From Streptococcus mitis (lineage in GTDB: Bacteria; Bacillota; Bacilli; Lactobacillales; Streptococcaceae): a stretch of DNA of 64,000 nucleotides. Below are positions 1 through 10,317 of this stretch, one piece after another; position 1 is the first letter of the stretch; every line of letters begins with the position of its first letter. A program made the position numbers and the translations under genes. The notes beneath the pieces were generated by a model. That model ran no database searches. It saw nothing but the letters and a program-made list of their open reading frames with translations, and was not told where the DNA came from. Where the stretch lies: assembly GCF_003943935.1 (NCBI RefSeq), contig NZ_RJOB01000006.1, positions 100,661 through 164,660 on the forward strand, written 5' to 3'.

Positions 1-3
1 AGT

Positions 4-1335
4 TTACTCTGTTTCTTCTTCTATTTCGACTTCTGTGATTTGGACTTTTACCTTGGTAACACGTCCATTTTTCACCTTATCATTGGTTAGGATAAGCTGT
101 TTGTTTTGGCTGACCAATTCATAGCTGAGTTTCTCAGTCGTTGGAATACTCCCAATTCCTGTTAAATAATAACCAGCGATGGTATCAACGTCATCACTTT
201 CCAGCTCAACATCAAAGTAGCTATTAAAATCATTGAGATTCATGGTACCTTGAACAATGTAAGTATCATCGCCAATCTGATGAACATCTATTGCTGCTTT
301 GTCCGTTTCATCATCGATTTCCCCAACGATTTCCTCTAAGAGGTCTTCCAGGGTCACCAAACCAGCCATCCCACCGTATTCATCTAGCAAGATTGCCATT
401 TGTCTTTGGGTATTGCGAAATTCTTTTAGCAAGTCATCCACAAAAATGGTTTCAGGAACAAAGAGTGGATCTTGTAAAATTCTCTTCCAAACAATATTGT
501 CAAAACCGTCTACAAAGCCTGCCTTAAGAAGACTCTTGGTATGAATAATCCCAATCACGTTATCCTTGTCTCCATCATAGACAGGGATACGAGAATAATT
601 CTGTTTCAAAATATTTTGGATAATGGTTTGACTATCATCCTGAATATCCACCATAAAGGCATCTGTTCGAGGAACCATGACCTCTCTGGCCATTAATTCG
701 TCCAGTGAAAAAATTCCCTGTAACATCTCAATTTCGTCAGCATCTAGTGTTTCTTCACTATTTGTCAGCATGTAGGCAATTTCATCACGGGTCATTTTTT
801 CATCAGCATCGTCAAAGGCCACAGGAGTCAAGCGACTCAAAAGATTAGTAGACGCAGACAAGAGCCAAACAAAGGGACTAACTAGTTTTCCCAGCCCAAT
901 AATAACTGGCGCTGTACGAATCGCCAAGGCATCCTTTAGATTAAGAGCGATTCTCTTAGGATACAATTCCCCAAAAACGATGGAAATATAAGTCAAAAAT
1001 GCTAAAGATAGAAAACTTGCAACGGCATAAGATGTTTCACCATTTCCAAGCCAAGATGCAATTTCTCGTCCCAGAGTGTCTGCCAAACTCGCCCCAGATA
1101 AGATCGTAATCAGGGTAATCCCTACTTGAATGGTTGATAAAAAGTGGTTAGGATTTTCTAGTACCTTCAGCAGACGGATATAGCGTCTATCTCCTTCTTC
1201 TGCCTTTTGTTCAACCCGCGCACGGTTAAGTGACACCATGGCCATTTCTGTGGCTGAGAAAAAGGCATTCAACACCGTCAAGATAAACAATAAAACAAAT
1301 TGTAGCAACAAATTCTGACTACTTGGGTCTTCCAT
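4..1335 (-). CDS. CNNM/CorC-HlyC family membrane protein with CBS pair
   Basis: A 443-residue protein of the UPF0053 (TlyC/CorC/CNNM) family, often annotated as hemolysin but more likely an ion (Mg2+/Co2+-type) transporter or its regulator. Residues about 10-190 form the DUF21 domain with several hydrophobic helices (LLLQFVLLFILTVLNAFF at the start). Two CBS domains follow at about 210-330, including VMVPRTDAF and DEYGGMAGLVTLEDLLEEIVGEI, and then a C-terminal CorC_HlyC domain at about 350-430. An AGGAGAAGAACT ribosome-binding site precedes the ATG. The family assignment is clear from these motifs; the transported ion cannot be read from sequence. It is separated from endA by a BOX repeat. 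Confidence 0.9.
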   Translation of the reverse strand: MEDPSSQNLLLQFVLLFILTVLNAFFSATEMAMVSLNRARVEQKAEEGDRRYIRLLKVLENPNHFLSTIQVGITLITILSGASLADTLGREIASWLGNGETSYAVASFLSLAFLTYISIVFGELYPKRIALNLKDALAIRTAPVIIGLGKLVSPFVWLLSASTNLLSRLTPVAFDDADEKMTRDEIAYMLTNSEETLDADEIEMLQGIFSLDELMAREVMVPRTDAFMVDIQDDSQTIIQNILKQNYSRIPVYDGDKDNVIGIIHTKSLLKAGFVDGFDNIVWKRILQDPLFVPETIFVDDLLKEFRNTQRQMAILLDEYGGMAGLVTLEDLLEEIVGEIDDETDKAAIDVHQIGDDTYIVQGTMNLNDFNSYFDVELESDDVDTIAGYYLTGIGSIPTTEKLSYELVSQNKQLILTNDKVKNGRVTKVKVQITEVEIEEETE

Positions 1336-1409
1336 AGTTCTTCTCCTAAAATAGTATCTTATCCTTTATTATATCACAAAATCTAGTCCAGTACATATTA
1401 TTTTTTCTC

Positions 1410-1522
1410 ATACTCTTCGAAAATCTCTTCAAACTAGGTCAGCTCTATCTGCAATCTCAAAGCTGTGCTTTGAGCAACCTGCGGCTAGCTTCCTAGTTTG
1501 CTTTTTGATTTTCATTGAGTAT
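1410..1522 (-). repeat. BOX element (short, boxA-boxC type)
   Basis: Begins atactcttcgaaaatctctt and ends in tttcattgagtat, the two conserved ends of the pneumococcal BOX repeat in reverse orientation. An internal self-complementary core (caaagctgtgctttg) can fold. The central boxB module is absent. It lies between the CorC-family gene and endA. Confidence 0.9.
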
Positions 1523-1551
1523 CAGTGTCTATTGTAGCCCTGCTTAAACTA

Positions 1552-1591
1552 GTAAAAAAGAACTCCTACATCCACAAATGACATAGGAGTT
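1552..1591 (-). terminator. Terminator of endA
   Basis: On the minus strand, AACTCCTA and TAGGAGTT form an 8-bp stem followed by a T-tract, just after the endA stop codon. Confidence 0.8.
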
Positions 1592-1602
1592 TATGTTATC
1601 TT

Positions 1603-2646
<1,044 letters not shown>

Positions 2647-2660
<14 letters not shown>

Positions 2661-3930
2661 CACTTGCCTCAATCCGCTGAATCTTAGCGCCCAGCTGCGC
2701 TAACTTCTCATGAAAACGGTAGTAACCTCTATCCAAGTGAACCAATTTACCAACCACGGTCTCTCCTTGTGCTACCAAACCTGTCAAAATCAAGGCTGCG
2801 CTGGCACGAAGGTCAGTCGAAAGAACTTCTGCCCCCTGCAAAGGCTGTCCACCAATAATACGTGCTGTATCACGGATAATCTCAGAATGCAAGCCCATGC
2901 GGCGCATTTCTTCTAGATGTTGGAAACGATTTTCAAATACCGTCTCCACCATAGTTGATTCCCCTTTTGCGACGGTCATCAAGGCTGTAAATTGGGCCTG
3001 CATATCCGTTGGAAATCCTGGGTGGGGCAAGGTTTTTACATGGACAGCTTTTAGATTTTCTAATTGAGAACGAACACGAATTCCTTCATCTTCTTCAATT
3101 ACTTCAACACCCATTTCAAGCAACTTGGCAATCAAGGGACGGTTGTGCTCCCAGACAGCATCTCGAATCAAGACATCACCACCAGTCATGGCAGCAGCTA
3201 CCATAAAGGTTCCAGCTTCGATACGATCTTGAACCACATTGTGAGTCGTACCGTGAAGTTTCTCAACACCAGTAATGGTAATGGTCTCCGTACCAGCCCC
3301 TTTGACCTTGGCTCCCATTTCATTTAGGAGAATGGCTAGGTCCACAATCTCAGGCTCACGCGCAGCATTTTCAATTACTGTCACCCCATCAGCCAGCGTC
3401 GCTGCCATCATCAAGTTCTGCGTTGCACCAACACTTGGAAAGTCCATGTAGATATGAGCTCCATGTAAGCGATCAGCCTTGGCTTCGATGTAACCAGCTG
3501 TCTGGCTAATCTTAGCCCCCATAGCTTCCAGACCTTTCAAATGAAGATCAATAGGGCGGCTACCAATCGTACAACCACCTGGCATGGATACCTTAGCATG
3601 ACCTACACGGGCAAGAATTGGCCCCAAGACAACGATGGATGCGCGCATCTTGCTGACATACTTGTAAGGAGCTTCCTCTGTGATGTCGCCAGTCGCGTTC
3701 ACCTCGACAAGATGGGCTTCCTCATCAAAATCTACCTTGGCATTTAAACCACGAACCACCTGATTCATAGTGAAAACATCTGACAAGATAGGAACATTCT
3801 GCAAGACGGTCTTTCCTTCACTTGCTAGAATAGTCGCTGCCAACAAGGGCAAGACTGCATTTTTTGCTCCCTCGATCGTAACACTTCCTACCAGACGATT
3901 ATCGCCACCTTGAACCACAATTTTTTCCAT
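2647..3930 (-). CDS. murA: UDP-N-acetylglucosamine 1-carboxyvinyltransferase
   Basis: Cytoplasmic enzyme of the first committed step of peptidoglycan synthesis: transfers enolpyruvate from PEP to UDP-GlcNAc. The 427-residue length fits MurA. It starts [30 protein letters not shown], carrying the substrate-binding K-N pair, and the catalytic-loop cysteine is in [15 protein letters not shown] (the residue targeted by fosfomycin). Gram-positive bacteria usually have two paralogues; I cannot tell from the window alone whether this is murA1 or murA2. Downstream epuA overlaps it, and upstream is a DUF1146 gene, a common neighbour of murA in Firmicutes. Confidence 0.96.
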
Positions 3931-3953
3931 ACTTATTTCCTTTACTCTTGATT

Positions 3954-4184
3954 TTATAATAGTCCTCTAAGCACTTCCTGCCACAACTGATACAAACTGA
4001 TAAAGAAAGAACTCAAGATAAAGCCCATTACGATGCTGAAAAGAGCTATCAATAAACGAACTTTTCTTGTATTCTCAGCTGTCACTTTTAAGACCTTTTC
4101 CCATCTAACAAGATTCTTTAAAAGGTAAAAACTCACATAAATAAAGAGCATGTGACTACTTAGAGTGAATAATAATTGAACCAT
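3954..4184 (-). CDS. DUF1146 (YwzB-like) small membrane protein
   Basis: A 76-residue protein with two hydrophobic helices: [19 protein letters not shown] near the N-terminus and [20 protein letters not shown] near the C-terminus, separated by a basic linker. The pattern ([24 protein letters not shown]) matches the DUF1146/YwzB family, usually found next to murA. Function is unknown. The frame stays open to a TTG at 4238, but that codon lacks a ribosome-binding site. The ATG at 4184 lies 6 bases after an extended -10 box (TGGTATAAT), so the mRNA is probably leaderless. Confidence 0.7.
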   Translation of the reverse strand: MVQLLFTLSSHMLFIYVSFYLLKNLVRWEKVLKVTAENTRKVRLLIALFSIVMGFILSSFFISLYQLWQEVLRGLL

Positions 4185-4190
4185 TTGACT

Positions 4191-4199
4191 ATTATACCA
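4191..4199 (-). promoter_or_regulatory. Extended -10 promoter, candidate leaderless start
   Basis: TGGTATAAT on the minus strand, with TATAAT at 4196-4191. The ATG of the DUF1146 gene begins after a 6-nt gap, where transcription itself would be expected to start. No Shine-Dalgarno is possible. Confidence 0.55.
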
Positions 4200-4241
4200 T
4201 CTTATCTGTTTGTGCGCTAGTTTGGAAACTTCACTCAAAAA

Positions 4242-5279
4242 CTAGGGATTGTTTTTCAAGTAATCAATTGCATCTTGTAGGGTTTTAACGGGAACAATTT
4301 TCATAGCCGTCTTGATTGTTTTGGCTGCTTCTAGGGCTGTCTGGTAATTGTTTTTCGCATCTGGATGCGCTTTTTGTTCTTCTTCGCTAACAGGATTATC
4401 AGGGGCAAAGAAAATCGCGGCACCTTCTCTAGCCGAAGCTACAACTTTCTTATCAATACCTCCAATGTCCCCCACATTACCATCGCGGTCAATAGTTCCT
4501 GTGCCGGCAACGATACGGCCATTACGAAGGCCTGGGTCAGCTATTTGAGTATAAATAGCCAGACTAAACATGAGACCTGCACTTGGTCCGCCGATACCAG
4601 CTGTTGAAAAACGAATTGGAACATCACTAGTTACTTCTGTACGGTCAATCAAGCCGATTCCAATTCCATTTTTGCCATTTTCCAAGGTGATAATCTTACC
4701 TTCTGCAGACTTGGTTTGCCCATCCTCTTCATAGGTGACCTTGACGGAGTCCCCTAGTTTTTGAGAATTGACGTAATCAATCAAATCTTTGGAACTGTCA
4801 AAAGTCTGATCATTGACTGCTGTGACTGTATCAGAGATGTTGAGAATCCCTTTAAAGGTCGAATTATCCGTCACAGTCAAAACATAAACCCCAAGGTATT
4901 TGAGTTCAATATCCTTACCAGCTGTTTTTAGTCCTTGATACTTGGCCATATTTTGCGATGTCTGCATGTAGAATTGATTGATTCGCATAAATTCAACATC
5001 TGAAGAGCCACCTGTAGTCTCCTGGGCACTACGAATATCTGTAAAAGGCGTCAACCAAGCATAAATCATATGGGCTAAAGTAGCATGCTGAACACCAACC
5101 GTAACGAATTGATAGGCACCAGCTTCCTTATCTTCTGTGTCATTGACTTTGAGGACCTGGCGAATATCTTCCGAACCACCTGGAACCTCTATATAGTAAG
5201 GCAAGGGTACCACAAAAGCCAAGAAAGTCGCTATCAAGGCCGCAATGACGTATAAGGGCCATCTAATCTTTTTTTTCAT
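4242..5279 (-). CDS. sepM: SepM-type PDZ / Lon-like S16 membrane protease
   Basis: A 345-residue protein with an N-terminal transmembrane anchor ([21 protein letters not shown]), a central PDZ domain (about 125-200: [29 protein letters not shown]) and a C-terminal Lon-type (S16) protease domain. The catalytic Ser-Lys dyad is visible in [16 protein letters not shown] and [15 protein letters not shown]. In S. mutans the homologue SepM processes competence-stimulating peptide outside the cell; a quality-control or peptide-processing role is likely here but unproven. A GGAGGAAATAAGAA leader precedes the ATG, which overlaps the end of coaD by 17 bases, so coaD and sepM are co-transcribed. Confidence 0.9.
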   Translation of the reverse strand: MKKKIRWPLYVIAALIATFLAFVVPLPYYIEVPGGSEDIRQVLKVNDTEDKEAGAYQFVTVGVQHATLAHMIYAWLTPFTDIRSAQETTGGSSDVEFMRINQFYMQTSQNMAKYQGLKTAGKDIELKYLGVYVLTVTDNSTFKGILNISDTVTAVNDQTFDSSKDLIDYVNSQKLGDSVKVTYEEDGQTKSAEGKIITLENGKNGIGIGLIDRTEVTSDVPIRFSTAGIGGPSAGLMFSLAIYTQIADPGLRNGRIVAGTGTIDRDGNVGDIGGIDKKVVASAREGAAIFFAPDNPVSEEEQKAHPDAKNNYQTALEAAKTIKTAMKIVPVKTLQDAIDYLKNNP

Positions 5280-5751
5280 TTCTTATTTCCTCCAAAATAC
5301 TCTCAGGAACATAGCAGGCAATATCCTGACCAAACTTCAATAGCTCTCGAACACCTGATGAACTGATATAGAGATGTTCAGGTCGGCTATGTAAATATAT
5401 GGTCTCTATATCAGGAGACAGTTGATGGTTGTAGTAATCAAAACTAGCTTCATATTGTAAATCTGCTGCATTTCTCAAACCCCGTACTAGGCAAGTAGCC
5501 CCCAGTCTTTTTGCAACATCAACCACCAATTCATCATGAGAAGACACAACTGCAACATTTTCCAAATGTTTCACAGCCTTTTCTAGCCCCCGTTTACGAT
5601 TTTCGATAGGGAGAAATCCTTGTTTGTGGGGATTAAAAAAAATACCCACATAGAGCTTATCAAAGAGTTTGCTAGCTCGTTCAATCATATCCAGATGCCC
5701 ATTTGTCATCGGATCAAATGAGCCTGTGAATAAGCCAATCTTATCTGACAT
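5263..5751 (-). CDS. coaD: Phosphopantetheine adenylyltransferase
   Basis: Penultimate step of coenzyme A synthesis: adenylates 4'-phosphopantetheine to dephospho-CoA. It has 162 residues, typical for CoaD. The nucleotidyltransferase signature [17 protein letters not shown] near the N-terminus includes the HxGH-like T/HxxH element (NGHLD), and [10 protein letters not shown] near the C-terminus is the second ATP-binding motif. It overlaps rsmD upstream by 11 bases and sepM downstream by 17, the conserved rsmD-coaD-sepM order of Firmicutes. Confidence 0.96.
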   Translation of the reverse strand: MSDKIGLFTGSFDPMTNGHLDMIERASKLFDKLYVGIFFNPHKQGFLPIENRKRGLEKAVKHLENVAVVSSHDELVVDVAKRLGATCLVRGLRNAADLQYEASFDYYNHQLSPDIETIYLHSRPEHLYISSSGVRELLKFGQDIACYVPESILEEIRNEKKD

Positions 5752-6280
5752 AGACTGTCACCTTACTAATTCCATAAATTTTTTCCTTCCAGATGCCCAG
5801 ACAGGCAATTTCTTCTGGAAGTTCCACTGCTTTGTCCGTCTCACACACGACCATGACATCTTCAGAAAAAAGCTCTCTCTCAGCCATTTTTTCAATATCT
5901 GCTACGATTTGTTCCTTGGCATAAGGAGGGTCTAAGAAAATAAGGTCGAAAGGCCCAGACACCTGCTCCAGAGCTCGTTCCGCATCCATCTTGAGGAGTT
6001 GAAATTTTCCAACTTCCTTGGTCATCTGGATATTTTCAGCCACGATGACCTGAGCCTTACGGTCTCGCTCTACCAAAACAGCGCTAGCCATGCCACGCGA
6101 TACTGCCTCAATAGATAAGCCACCACTACCTGCATAAAGGTCCAAGACTCGCCCCCCTTCAAAGTAGGGACCAATCATGTTAAAAATGGCGCCCCTAACC
6201 TTATCCGAAGTGGGTCTTGTTATCTTTCCTTCTAACGTCTTGAGGGGACGACCCCCATAGATTCCTGATACGATTTTCAT
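5741..6280 (-). CDS. rsmD: 16S rRNA (guanine966-N2)-methyltransferase RsmD
   Basis: A 179-residue SAM-dependent methyltransferase that methylates G966 of 16S rRNA in assembled 30S subunits. The SAM-binding motif [19 protein letters not shown] and the catalytic motif [10 protein letters not shown] (DPPY) are both present, and the N-terminal [12 protein letters not shown] is typical of the family. The ATG has no Shine-Dalgarno: a TATAAT -10 box ends 7 bases before it, so the transcript is probably leaderless. It is first in a likely rsmD-coaD-sepM operon. Confidence 0.93.
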   Translation of the reverse strand: MKIVSGIYGGRPLKTLEGKITRPTSDKVRGAIFNMIGPYFEGGRVLDLYAGSGGLSIEAVSRGMASAVLVERDRKAQVIVAENIQMTKEVGKFQLLKMDAERALEQVSGPFDLIFLDPPYAKEQIVADIEKMAERELFSEDVMVVCETDKAVELPEEIACLGIWKEKIYGISKVTVYVR

Positions 6281-6287
6281 ACCGTTT

Positions 6288-6293
6288 ATTATA
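6288..6293 (-). promoter_or_regulatory. -10 box directly before rsmD, candidate leaderless start
   Basis: TATAAT (minus strand), then AAACGGT, then the rsmD ATG. The spacing puts transcription initiation at or within two bases of the start codon. Confidence 0.55.
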
Positions 6294-6323
6294 CCAAATT
6301 ATGGGCGAAAAGAGAAAGAAAAC

Positions 6324-6339
6324 CGAACCTTGCGGTTCG
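6324..6339 (-). terminator. Terminator of asnA
   Basis: CGAACC-GCAA-GGTTCG then GTTTTCTTTC on the minus strand, five bases after the asnA stop. It separates asnA from rsmD. Confidence 0.75.
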
Positions 6340-6344
6340 ATTCT

Positions 6345-7337
6345 CTATAAAATATTTTCGTAAGTATCGCGGACTTCTTGAGGCCAAACACTTGTTTGCA
6401 CTTCTCCGATATGTTTCTTGCGAAGTAAGAACATGGCCATACGAGATTGTCCAATTCCTCCACCGATTGTCAATGGGAATAGGCCATTCAACAAAGCCTT
6501 ATGCCATTCCAATTCCAAGCGGTCTTCATCACCAGTGATTTCTACCTGACGACGAAGGGTTTCTTCATCTACACGGATTCCCATAGAAGACAACTCAAAG
6601 GCTCCACCTAAAGACTCATTCCAAACAAGAATATCGCCGTTAAGACCCTTGTAGCCATTTTCAGACTCACTTGTCCAGTCATCGTAGTCTGGTGCACGTC
6701 CATCGTGCGGTTTACCGTCTGGTAATTCACCACCGATACCAATCAAGAAAACAGCACCAAATTCTTTACAGATGGCATTTTCACGTTCTTTCGGTGTCAA
6801 GTCTGGGTAGCGTTCTACCAACTCTTCTGTATGGATGAAAGTGATTTGTTTTGGCAAAATTGATTCGATATCATAGCGGGCTTCAACAGCTAGCTCAGTC
6901 AGGCGAATAGCCTTGTAAATCTTCTCAACAGTTTCTTTTAGGTAAGCAATGTTACGTTGGCCATTTGGAATGACCTTTTCCCAGTCCCACTGATCAACAT
7001 AAACAGAGTGGGTCGCATCCAGCGAGTCTTCGTCTGGACGAAGGGCCTTCATGTGAACAAAGAGACCTTCACCCTCACCGAAACCAAAGCGGGCCAAGGT
7101 ATGGCGTTTCCATTTAGCAAGTGAGTGCACCACTTCATAAGTAGCATCAGGGATTTGGAGAACCTTGACCGATACGGCATTCTCCACACCTGATAAGTTG
7201 TCCTGCATCCCATCACCGACCTTACTCAAGATGGGACCTTGCACTTCGACAACTTCTAGCTTATCTTTCAAATACTGGGTAAAAGTGTTTTTGACAAAAG
7301 AAATTTCTTCTTGTTGATGGATAAAACTTTTCTTCAT
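6345..7337 (-). CDS. asnA: Aspartate-ammonia ligase (asparagine synthetase A)
   Basis: Ammonia-dependent asparagine synthetase, structurally a class II aminoacyl-tRNA synthetase-like enzyme: Asp + ATP + NH3 to Asn + AMP + PPi. It has 330 residues, the usual AsnA length. Recognisable family blocks are [54 protein letters not shown] and the C-terminal motif-3-like [23 protein letters not shown]. It stands alone, with terminators on both sides. No T-box leader is visible in the about 70 bases between its start and the next terminator. Confidence 0.96.
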   Translation of the reverse strand: MKKSFIHQQEEISFVKNTFTQYLKDKLEVVEVQGPILSKVGDGMQDNLSGVENAVSVKVLQIPDATYEVVHSLAKWKRHTLARFGFGEGEGLFVHMKALRPDEDSLDATHSVYVDQWDWEKVIPNGQRNIAYLKETVEKIYKAIRLTELAVEARYDIESILPKQITFIHTEELVERYPDLTPKERENAICKEFGAVFLIGIGGELPDGKPHDGRAPDYDDWTSESENGYKGLNGDILVWNESLGGAFELSSMGIRVDEETLRRQVEITGDEDRLELEWHKALLNGLFPLTIGGGIGQSRMAMFLLRKKHIGEVQTSVWPQEVRDTYENIL

Positions 7338-7404
7338 AAACTACTCCTCAAAAATTAATTAAAAGCATTATACACCTATTTCCAAGAAAAGGAAAGAGCA
7401 AATA

Positions 7405-7435
7405 TAAAAAAATCAGTGCTCCTTGGAACACTGAT
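7405..7435 (-). terminator. Terminator of the Bax-inhibitor gene
   Basis: ATCAGTG and CACTGAT form a 7-bp stem followed by seven T on the minus strand. Confidence 0.85.
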
Positions 7436-7447
7436 GTCATGAATCTT

Positions 7448-8131
7448 TTAGTCATTGCGACCGAAGATACGTAGAATACTTAGGAAAAGATTGATAAAAT
7501 CAAGATAGATACTGAGAGCCATTGACACAACCCAACCTGTCGCCACACGACCTTGTGATTGTTCATATGCGAGACGAATTCTTTGGTTGTCCCAAGCAAT
7601 CAACCCTGAGAAGACCAAAACCATGGCTACGCTAATCATATAATCAAAGAAGCCACTAGCTAAGAAAATATTAACTACCATGGCAATCAACAAACCGATT
7701 AGAGCTGCCATCATCGCTCGACCAATCCCACTCAAATCTTTCTTGGTGAAGATACCAACTGCCGCCATGACAAAGAAGAGAAGAGCGCTCGACACAAAGG
7801 CTGATAAAACTGTACCTGGAGTATAGAAGGCCACCACAAAACTGAGGGTAAAGCCGTTTAAAACAGAGTAAAGTAAAAATACTGGAAGAGCAGCTGGACT
7901 ATTCTTTAAGGCCATGTTACTAGCAACGAAAACCAAGGCCAACTCTGCAAAGGTTGCAATGGTCAACCAGAGACGTCCCTGCATCAAAAAGTAAACTAAC
8001 TGAGACTGAAAGGCCGTCAACATGAGGCCAGATACCAAAGCGGATAATCCGATTCCTAGTCCGACAAAGGCATAGACCTTAGCGTAAAATTGATTGAGAC
8101 CAGTACGGTCTTGTATAATAGTATGATTCAT
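7448..8131 (-). CDS. Bax inhibitor-1 (YccA/YetJ) family membrane protein
   Basis: A 227-residue protein with seven predicted membrane helices. It has the family features GLGIGLSALVSGLML early, LSFVVAFYTPGTVLSAFVSSALLFFVMAAVG in the middle and a C-terminal half ending in YLDFINLFLSILRIFGRND. The BI-1 family includes B. subtilis YetJ, a pH-sensitive Ca2+ leak channel, and E. coli YccA, an FtsH modulator. Which role applies here is not readable. A strong AAGGAGACAAGG precedes the ATG. It is monocistronic, with its own terminator downstream. Confidence 0.88.
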   Translation of the reverse strand: MNHTIIQDRTGLNQFYAKVYAFVGLGIGLSALVSGLMLTAFQSQLVYFLMQGRLWLTIATFAELALVFVASNMALKNSPAALPVFLLYSVLNGFTLSFVVAFYTPGTVLSAFVSSALLFFVMAAVGIFTKKDLSGIGRAMMAALIGLLIAMVVNIFLASGFFDYMISVAMVLVFSGLIAWDNQRIRLAYEQSQGRVATGWVVSMALSIYLDFINLFLSILRIFGRND

Positions 8132-8186
8132 CCTTGTCTCCTTTTCTATGAATATCTTTCCTTGATTATAACAAAGAAAGTTAAAA

Positions 8187-8927
8187 TTAGCTTAAATGAA
8201 AAATCAAAATACCGGCTGCAACTGCAACATTCAGACTCTCTGCCTGACCCTTCATGCTAATATGGACCAACTGGTCTGCACTTTCAGCCATGAGGGGACT
8301 AATTCCTTGGCCCTCATTTCCCATGACCAAGACAAACTGATCTAAATGAGGCAAGTCACGATAATCTTTAGAATCCTTGGAAAGAGTGGTTGCCAGCACA
8401 GGGATACCAGCCTTTTTAGCTTCCTCGAGAAGTGCTTGGCTTGACATCCGATAAATAGGCAAATGAAAATGACTGCCTTGCATAGAACGTAGGGTCTTGA
8501 GACTATAGATGTCTGCCGACTTATCTGAAACAATCACTCCTGTAAAGCCTGCTGCATCCGCAGTTCGAATGATAGTTCCCACATTACCAGGATCTTGCAC
8601 ATCTTCCAAAAACAAGAACTTGCCCTGACTCAAATCAGCTTGTCCTACTTCTTCTTTTTGAACCACCGCAACAATTCCCTGTGGAGTCTGAGAATCCGCC
8701 AAATCCAGCAAAATATCCTCTGACACCCAGACAGTTTGCAGAAAAGTAGTTAACTGATCTCGGTAATTTTCTAAGGCAAAGATTTTCTCAATCGTCACTC
8801 CAGCTTGAACAGCTTCTTCAAACAAGTGCCAGCCTTCAATCAAATAGGCAGACTTGCGGTATTTTTTTTGGTGTAATTTCTTGGCATTTTTTACCACAGA
8901 ATTGGCTTTTGAGGTTATAATAGTCAT
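8187..8927 (-). CDS. TrmH/SpoU family RNA 2'-O-methyltransferase
   Basis: A SPOUT-class methyltransferase of about 246 residues that 2'-O-methylates ribose in rRNA or tRNA; the RNA target is not deducible. The N-terminal substrate-binding domain (SKANSVVKNAKKLHQKKYR) is followed by the knot fold with FLEDVQDPGNVGTIIRTADA, LVMGNEGQGIS and ISMKGQAESLNVAVAAGI, the three family motifs. The frame extends six codons upstream, but the ATG at 8927 lies 6 bases after a TATAAT box with no ribosome-binding site, so this looks like another leaderless mRNA. It diverges from the acylphosphatase gene. Confidence 0.9.
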   Translation of the reverse strand: MTIITSKANSVVKNAKKLHQKKYRKSAYLIEGWHLFEEAVQAGVTIEKIFALENYRDQLTTFLQTVWVSEDILLDLADSQTPQGIVAVVQKEEVGQADLSQGKFLFLEDVQDPGNVGTIIRTADAAGFTGVIVSDKSADIYSLKTLRSMQGSHFHLPIYRMSSQALLEEAKKAGIPVLATTLSKDSKDYRDLPHLDQFVLVMGNEGQGISPLMAESADQLVHISMKGQAESLNVAVAAGILIFHLS

Positions 8928-8933
8928 AGAAAT

Positions 8934-8939
8934 ATTATA
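8934..8939 (-). promoter_or_regulatory. -10 box directly before the TrmH-family gene
   Basis: TATAAT (minus strand), then ATTTCT, then ATG. A leaderless transcript is implied. The divergent acylphosphatase gene starts 34 bases away and has an ordinary AAAGGGG ribosome-binding site. Confidence 0.55.
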
Positions 8940-8960
8940 ACACAATCAAAGGGGTTTGGT

Positions 8961-9239
8961 ATGCAAAAGGTTAGAATGATTGCCCAAGGTAGGGTGCAGG
9001 GAGTCGGTTTTCGTTGGGGTGTTTACAGCCTAGCACTTGAAATCGGTGGCATCACAGGTCGAGTATGGAATAACGACGATGGCACAGTGGAAATCTTAGC
9101 CCAAGCAGACTCATCTGCTGTCATGGCGAAATTTATCCAAGAAATTCGAAAAGGACCAACTCCTTTTTCAAAAGTCAGCTACTTAGATGTCAAACTGAGC
9201 AACTTTCCTCCCTACCCTGACTTTAAAATCGCAAATTAG
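8961..9239 (+). CDS. acyP: Acylphosphatase
   Basis: A small 92-residue cytoplasmic enzyme that hydrolyses acyl phosphates. The catalytic loop RVQGVGFRW near residues 12-20 supplies the phosphate-binding arginine, and GRVWNNDDGTVEI holds the catalytic asparagine. An AAAGGGG ribosome-binding site precedes the ATG. It is immediately upstream of yidC on the same strand, a common streptococcal arrangement, although yidC also has promoter-like sequence of its own. Confidence 0.95.
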   Translation: MQKVRMIAQGRVQGVGFRWGVYSLALEIGGITGRVWNNDDGTVEILAQADSSAVMAKFIQEIRKGPTPFSKVSYLDVKLSNFPPYPDFKIAN

Positions 9240-9252
9240 GTCTCTAGAACTA

Positions 9253-9281
9253 TTGTATATTTTGTAAAAAAACAGTAGAAT
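9253..9281 (+). promoter_or_regulatory. Likely yidC promoter
   Basis: TTGTAT and TAGAAT separated by 17 bases, 36 bases before the GTG start of yidC. A second TATAAT lies at 9289-9294. Confidence 0.4.
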
Positions 9282-9316
9282 AGAAAGGTATAATTTTTAA
9301 AGAAGGAATAAAAACA

Positions 9317-10243
9317 GTGAAATCTATTAAACGTTTTGCACTCTCGGCTATGGGAGTGGCTATGTTGCTTGTCTTGACTGGCTGTGTTAGCGTCGATAAA
9401 GCAACGGGACAACCTACAGGATTGATTTGGAATACTATCGGAGCGCCTATGGCTGAAGCTATCAAGTACTTCGCTACTGATAAAGGTCTAGGATTTGGTA
9501 TGGCTATCATTATCGTAACCATTATCGTACGCTTGATTATCTTGCCACTTGGTATCTACCAATCATGGAAGGCAACGCTTCACTCTGAAAAGATGAACGC
9601 CCTCAAGCACGTCCTTGAACCACACCAAACACGTCTCAAGGAAGCAACAACTCAAGAAGAAAAACTCGAAGCCCAACAAGCTCTCTTTGCTGCTCAAAAA
9701 GAGCACGGTATCAGCATGTTTGGTGGTGTAGGATGCTTCCCTATCCTCCTTCAAATGCCTTTCTTCTCCGCTATCTACTTTGCTGCCCAACATACTGAAG
9801 GGGTTGCTCAAGCAAGCTACCTAGGCATTCCTCTAGGTTCTCCAAGTATGATTTTGGTTGCCTGCGCTGGTGTCCTTTACTATCTTCAATCGCTCCTTTC
9901 ACTTCACGGAGTAGAAGATGAAATGCAAAGAGAACAAATCAAGAAAATGATTTACATGAGCCCACTCATGATTGTCGTCTTCTCCCTCTTCTCACCAGCC
10001 AGTGTCACACTTTACTGGGTTGTCGGTGGTTTCATGATGATTCTTCAGCAGTTTATCGTCAACTATATCGTTCGTCCAAAACTTCGCAAAAAAGTCCGTG
10101 AAGAATTGGCGAAGAACCCACCAAAAGCAAGTGCTTTCTCAACAGCAAACGGACGAAAAGACGTTACCCCTGAACAACCAATTGCTATCACAAGCAAGAA
10201 AAAACACAAAAATCGCAACGCTGGCAAACAACGTTCGAGATAA
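9317..10243 (+). CDS. yidC: Membrane protein insertase YidC/OxaA (lipoprotein form)
   Basis: Inserts and folds membrane proteins with or without SecYEG. It has 308 residues. A lipoprotein signal peptide ends in the lipobox LTGC (Cys at about residue 23), as in Gram-positive YidC. The Oxa1 domain follows with the hydrophilic-groove arginine in IIIVTIIVRLIILPL and the helices ILLQMPFFSAIYFAA and VTLYWVVGGFMMILQ. The C-terminal tail is strongly basic (KKKHKNRNAGKQRSR), as expected for ribosome contact. The start codon is GTG, preceded by GAAGGA. Streptococci carry two paralogues; which one this is would need comparison. Confidence 0.94.
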   Translation: MKSIKRFALSAMGVAMLLVLTGCVSVDKATGQPTGLIWNTIGAPMAEAIKYFATDKGLGFGMAIIIVTIIVRLIILPLGIYQSWKATLHSEKMNALKHVLEPHQTRLKEATTQEEKLEAQQALFAAQKEHGISMFGGVGCFPILLQMPFFSAIYFAAQHTEGVAQASYLGIPLGSPSMILVACAGVLYYLQSLLSLHGVEDEMQREQIKKMIYMSPLMIVVFSLFSPASVTLYWVVGGFMMILQQFIVNYIVRPKLRKKVREELAKNPPKASAFSTANGRKDVTPEQPIAITSKKKHKNRNAGKQRSR

Positions 10244-10250
10244 GAAGAAA

Positions 10251-10280
10251 AGGCTTAGCTGGTTTGCTAAGTCTTTTTGT
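10251..10280 (+). terminator. Terminator of yidC
   Basis: AGGCTTAGC and GCTAAGTCT pair around a 6-base loop, followed by TTTTTG. Confidence 0.8.
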
Positions 10281-10285
10281 AATAT

Positions 10286-10310
10286 CAAAAGCCCGATGTT
10301 TCCATCAGGC
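10286..10310 (-). terminator. Terminator of pflA
   Basis: GCCTGATG-GAAA-CATCGGGC then TTTTGAT on the minus strand, seven bases after the pflA stop. Confidence 0.8.
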
Positions 10311-10317
10311 TTCTTTA

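Noticed and set aside
7338..7447. T-box leader before asnA
   Set aside because: The gap to the upstream terminator is about 70 bases with no specifier loop or T-box sequence.
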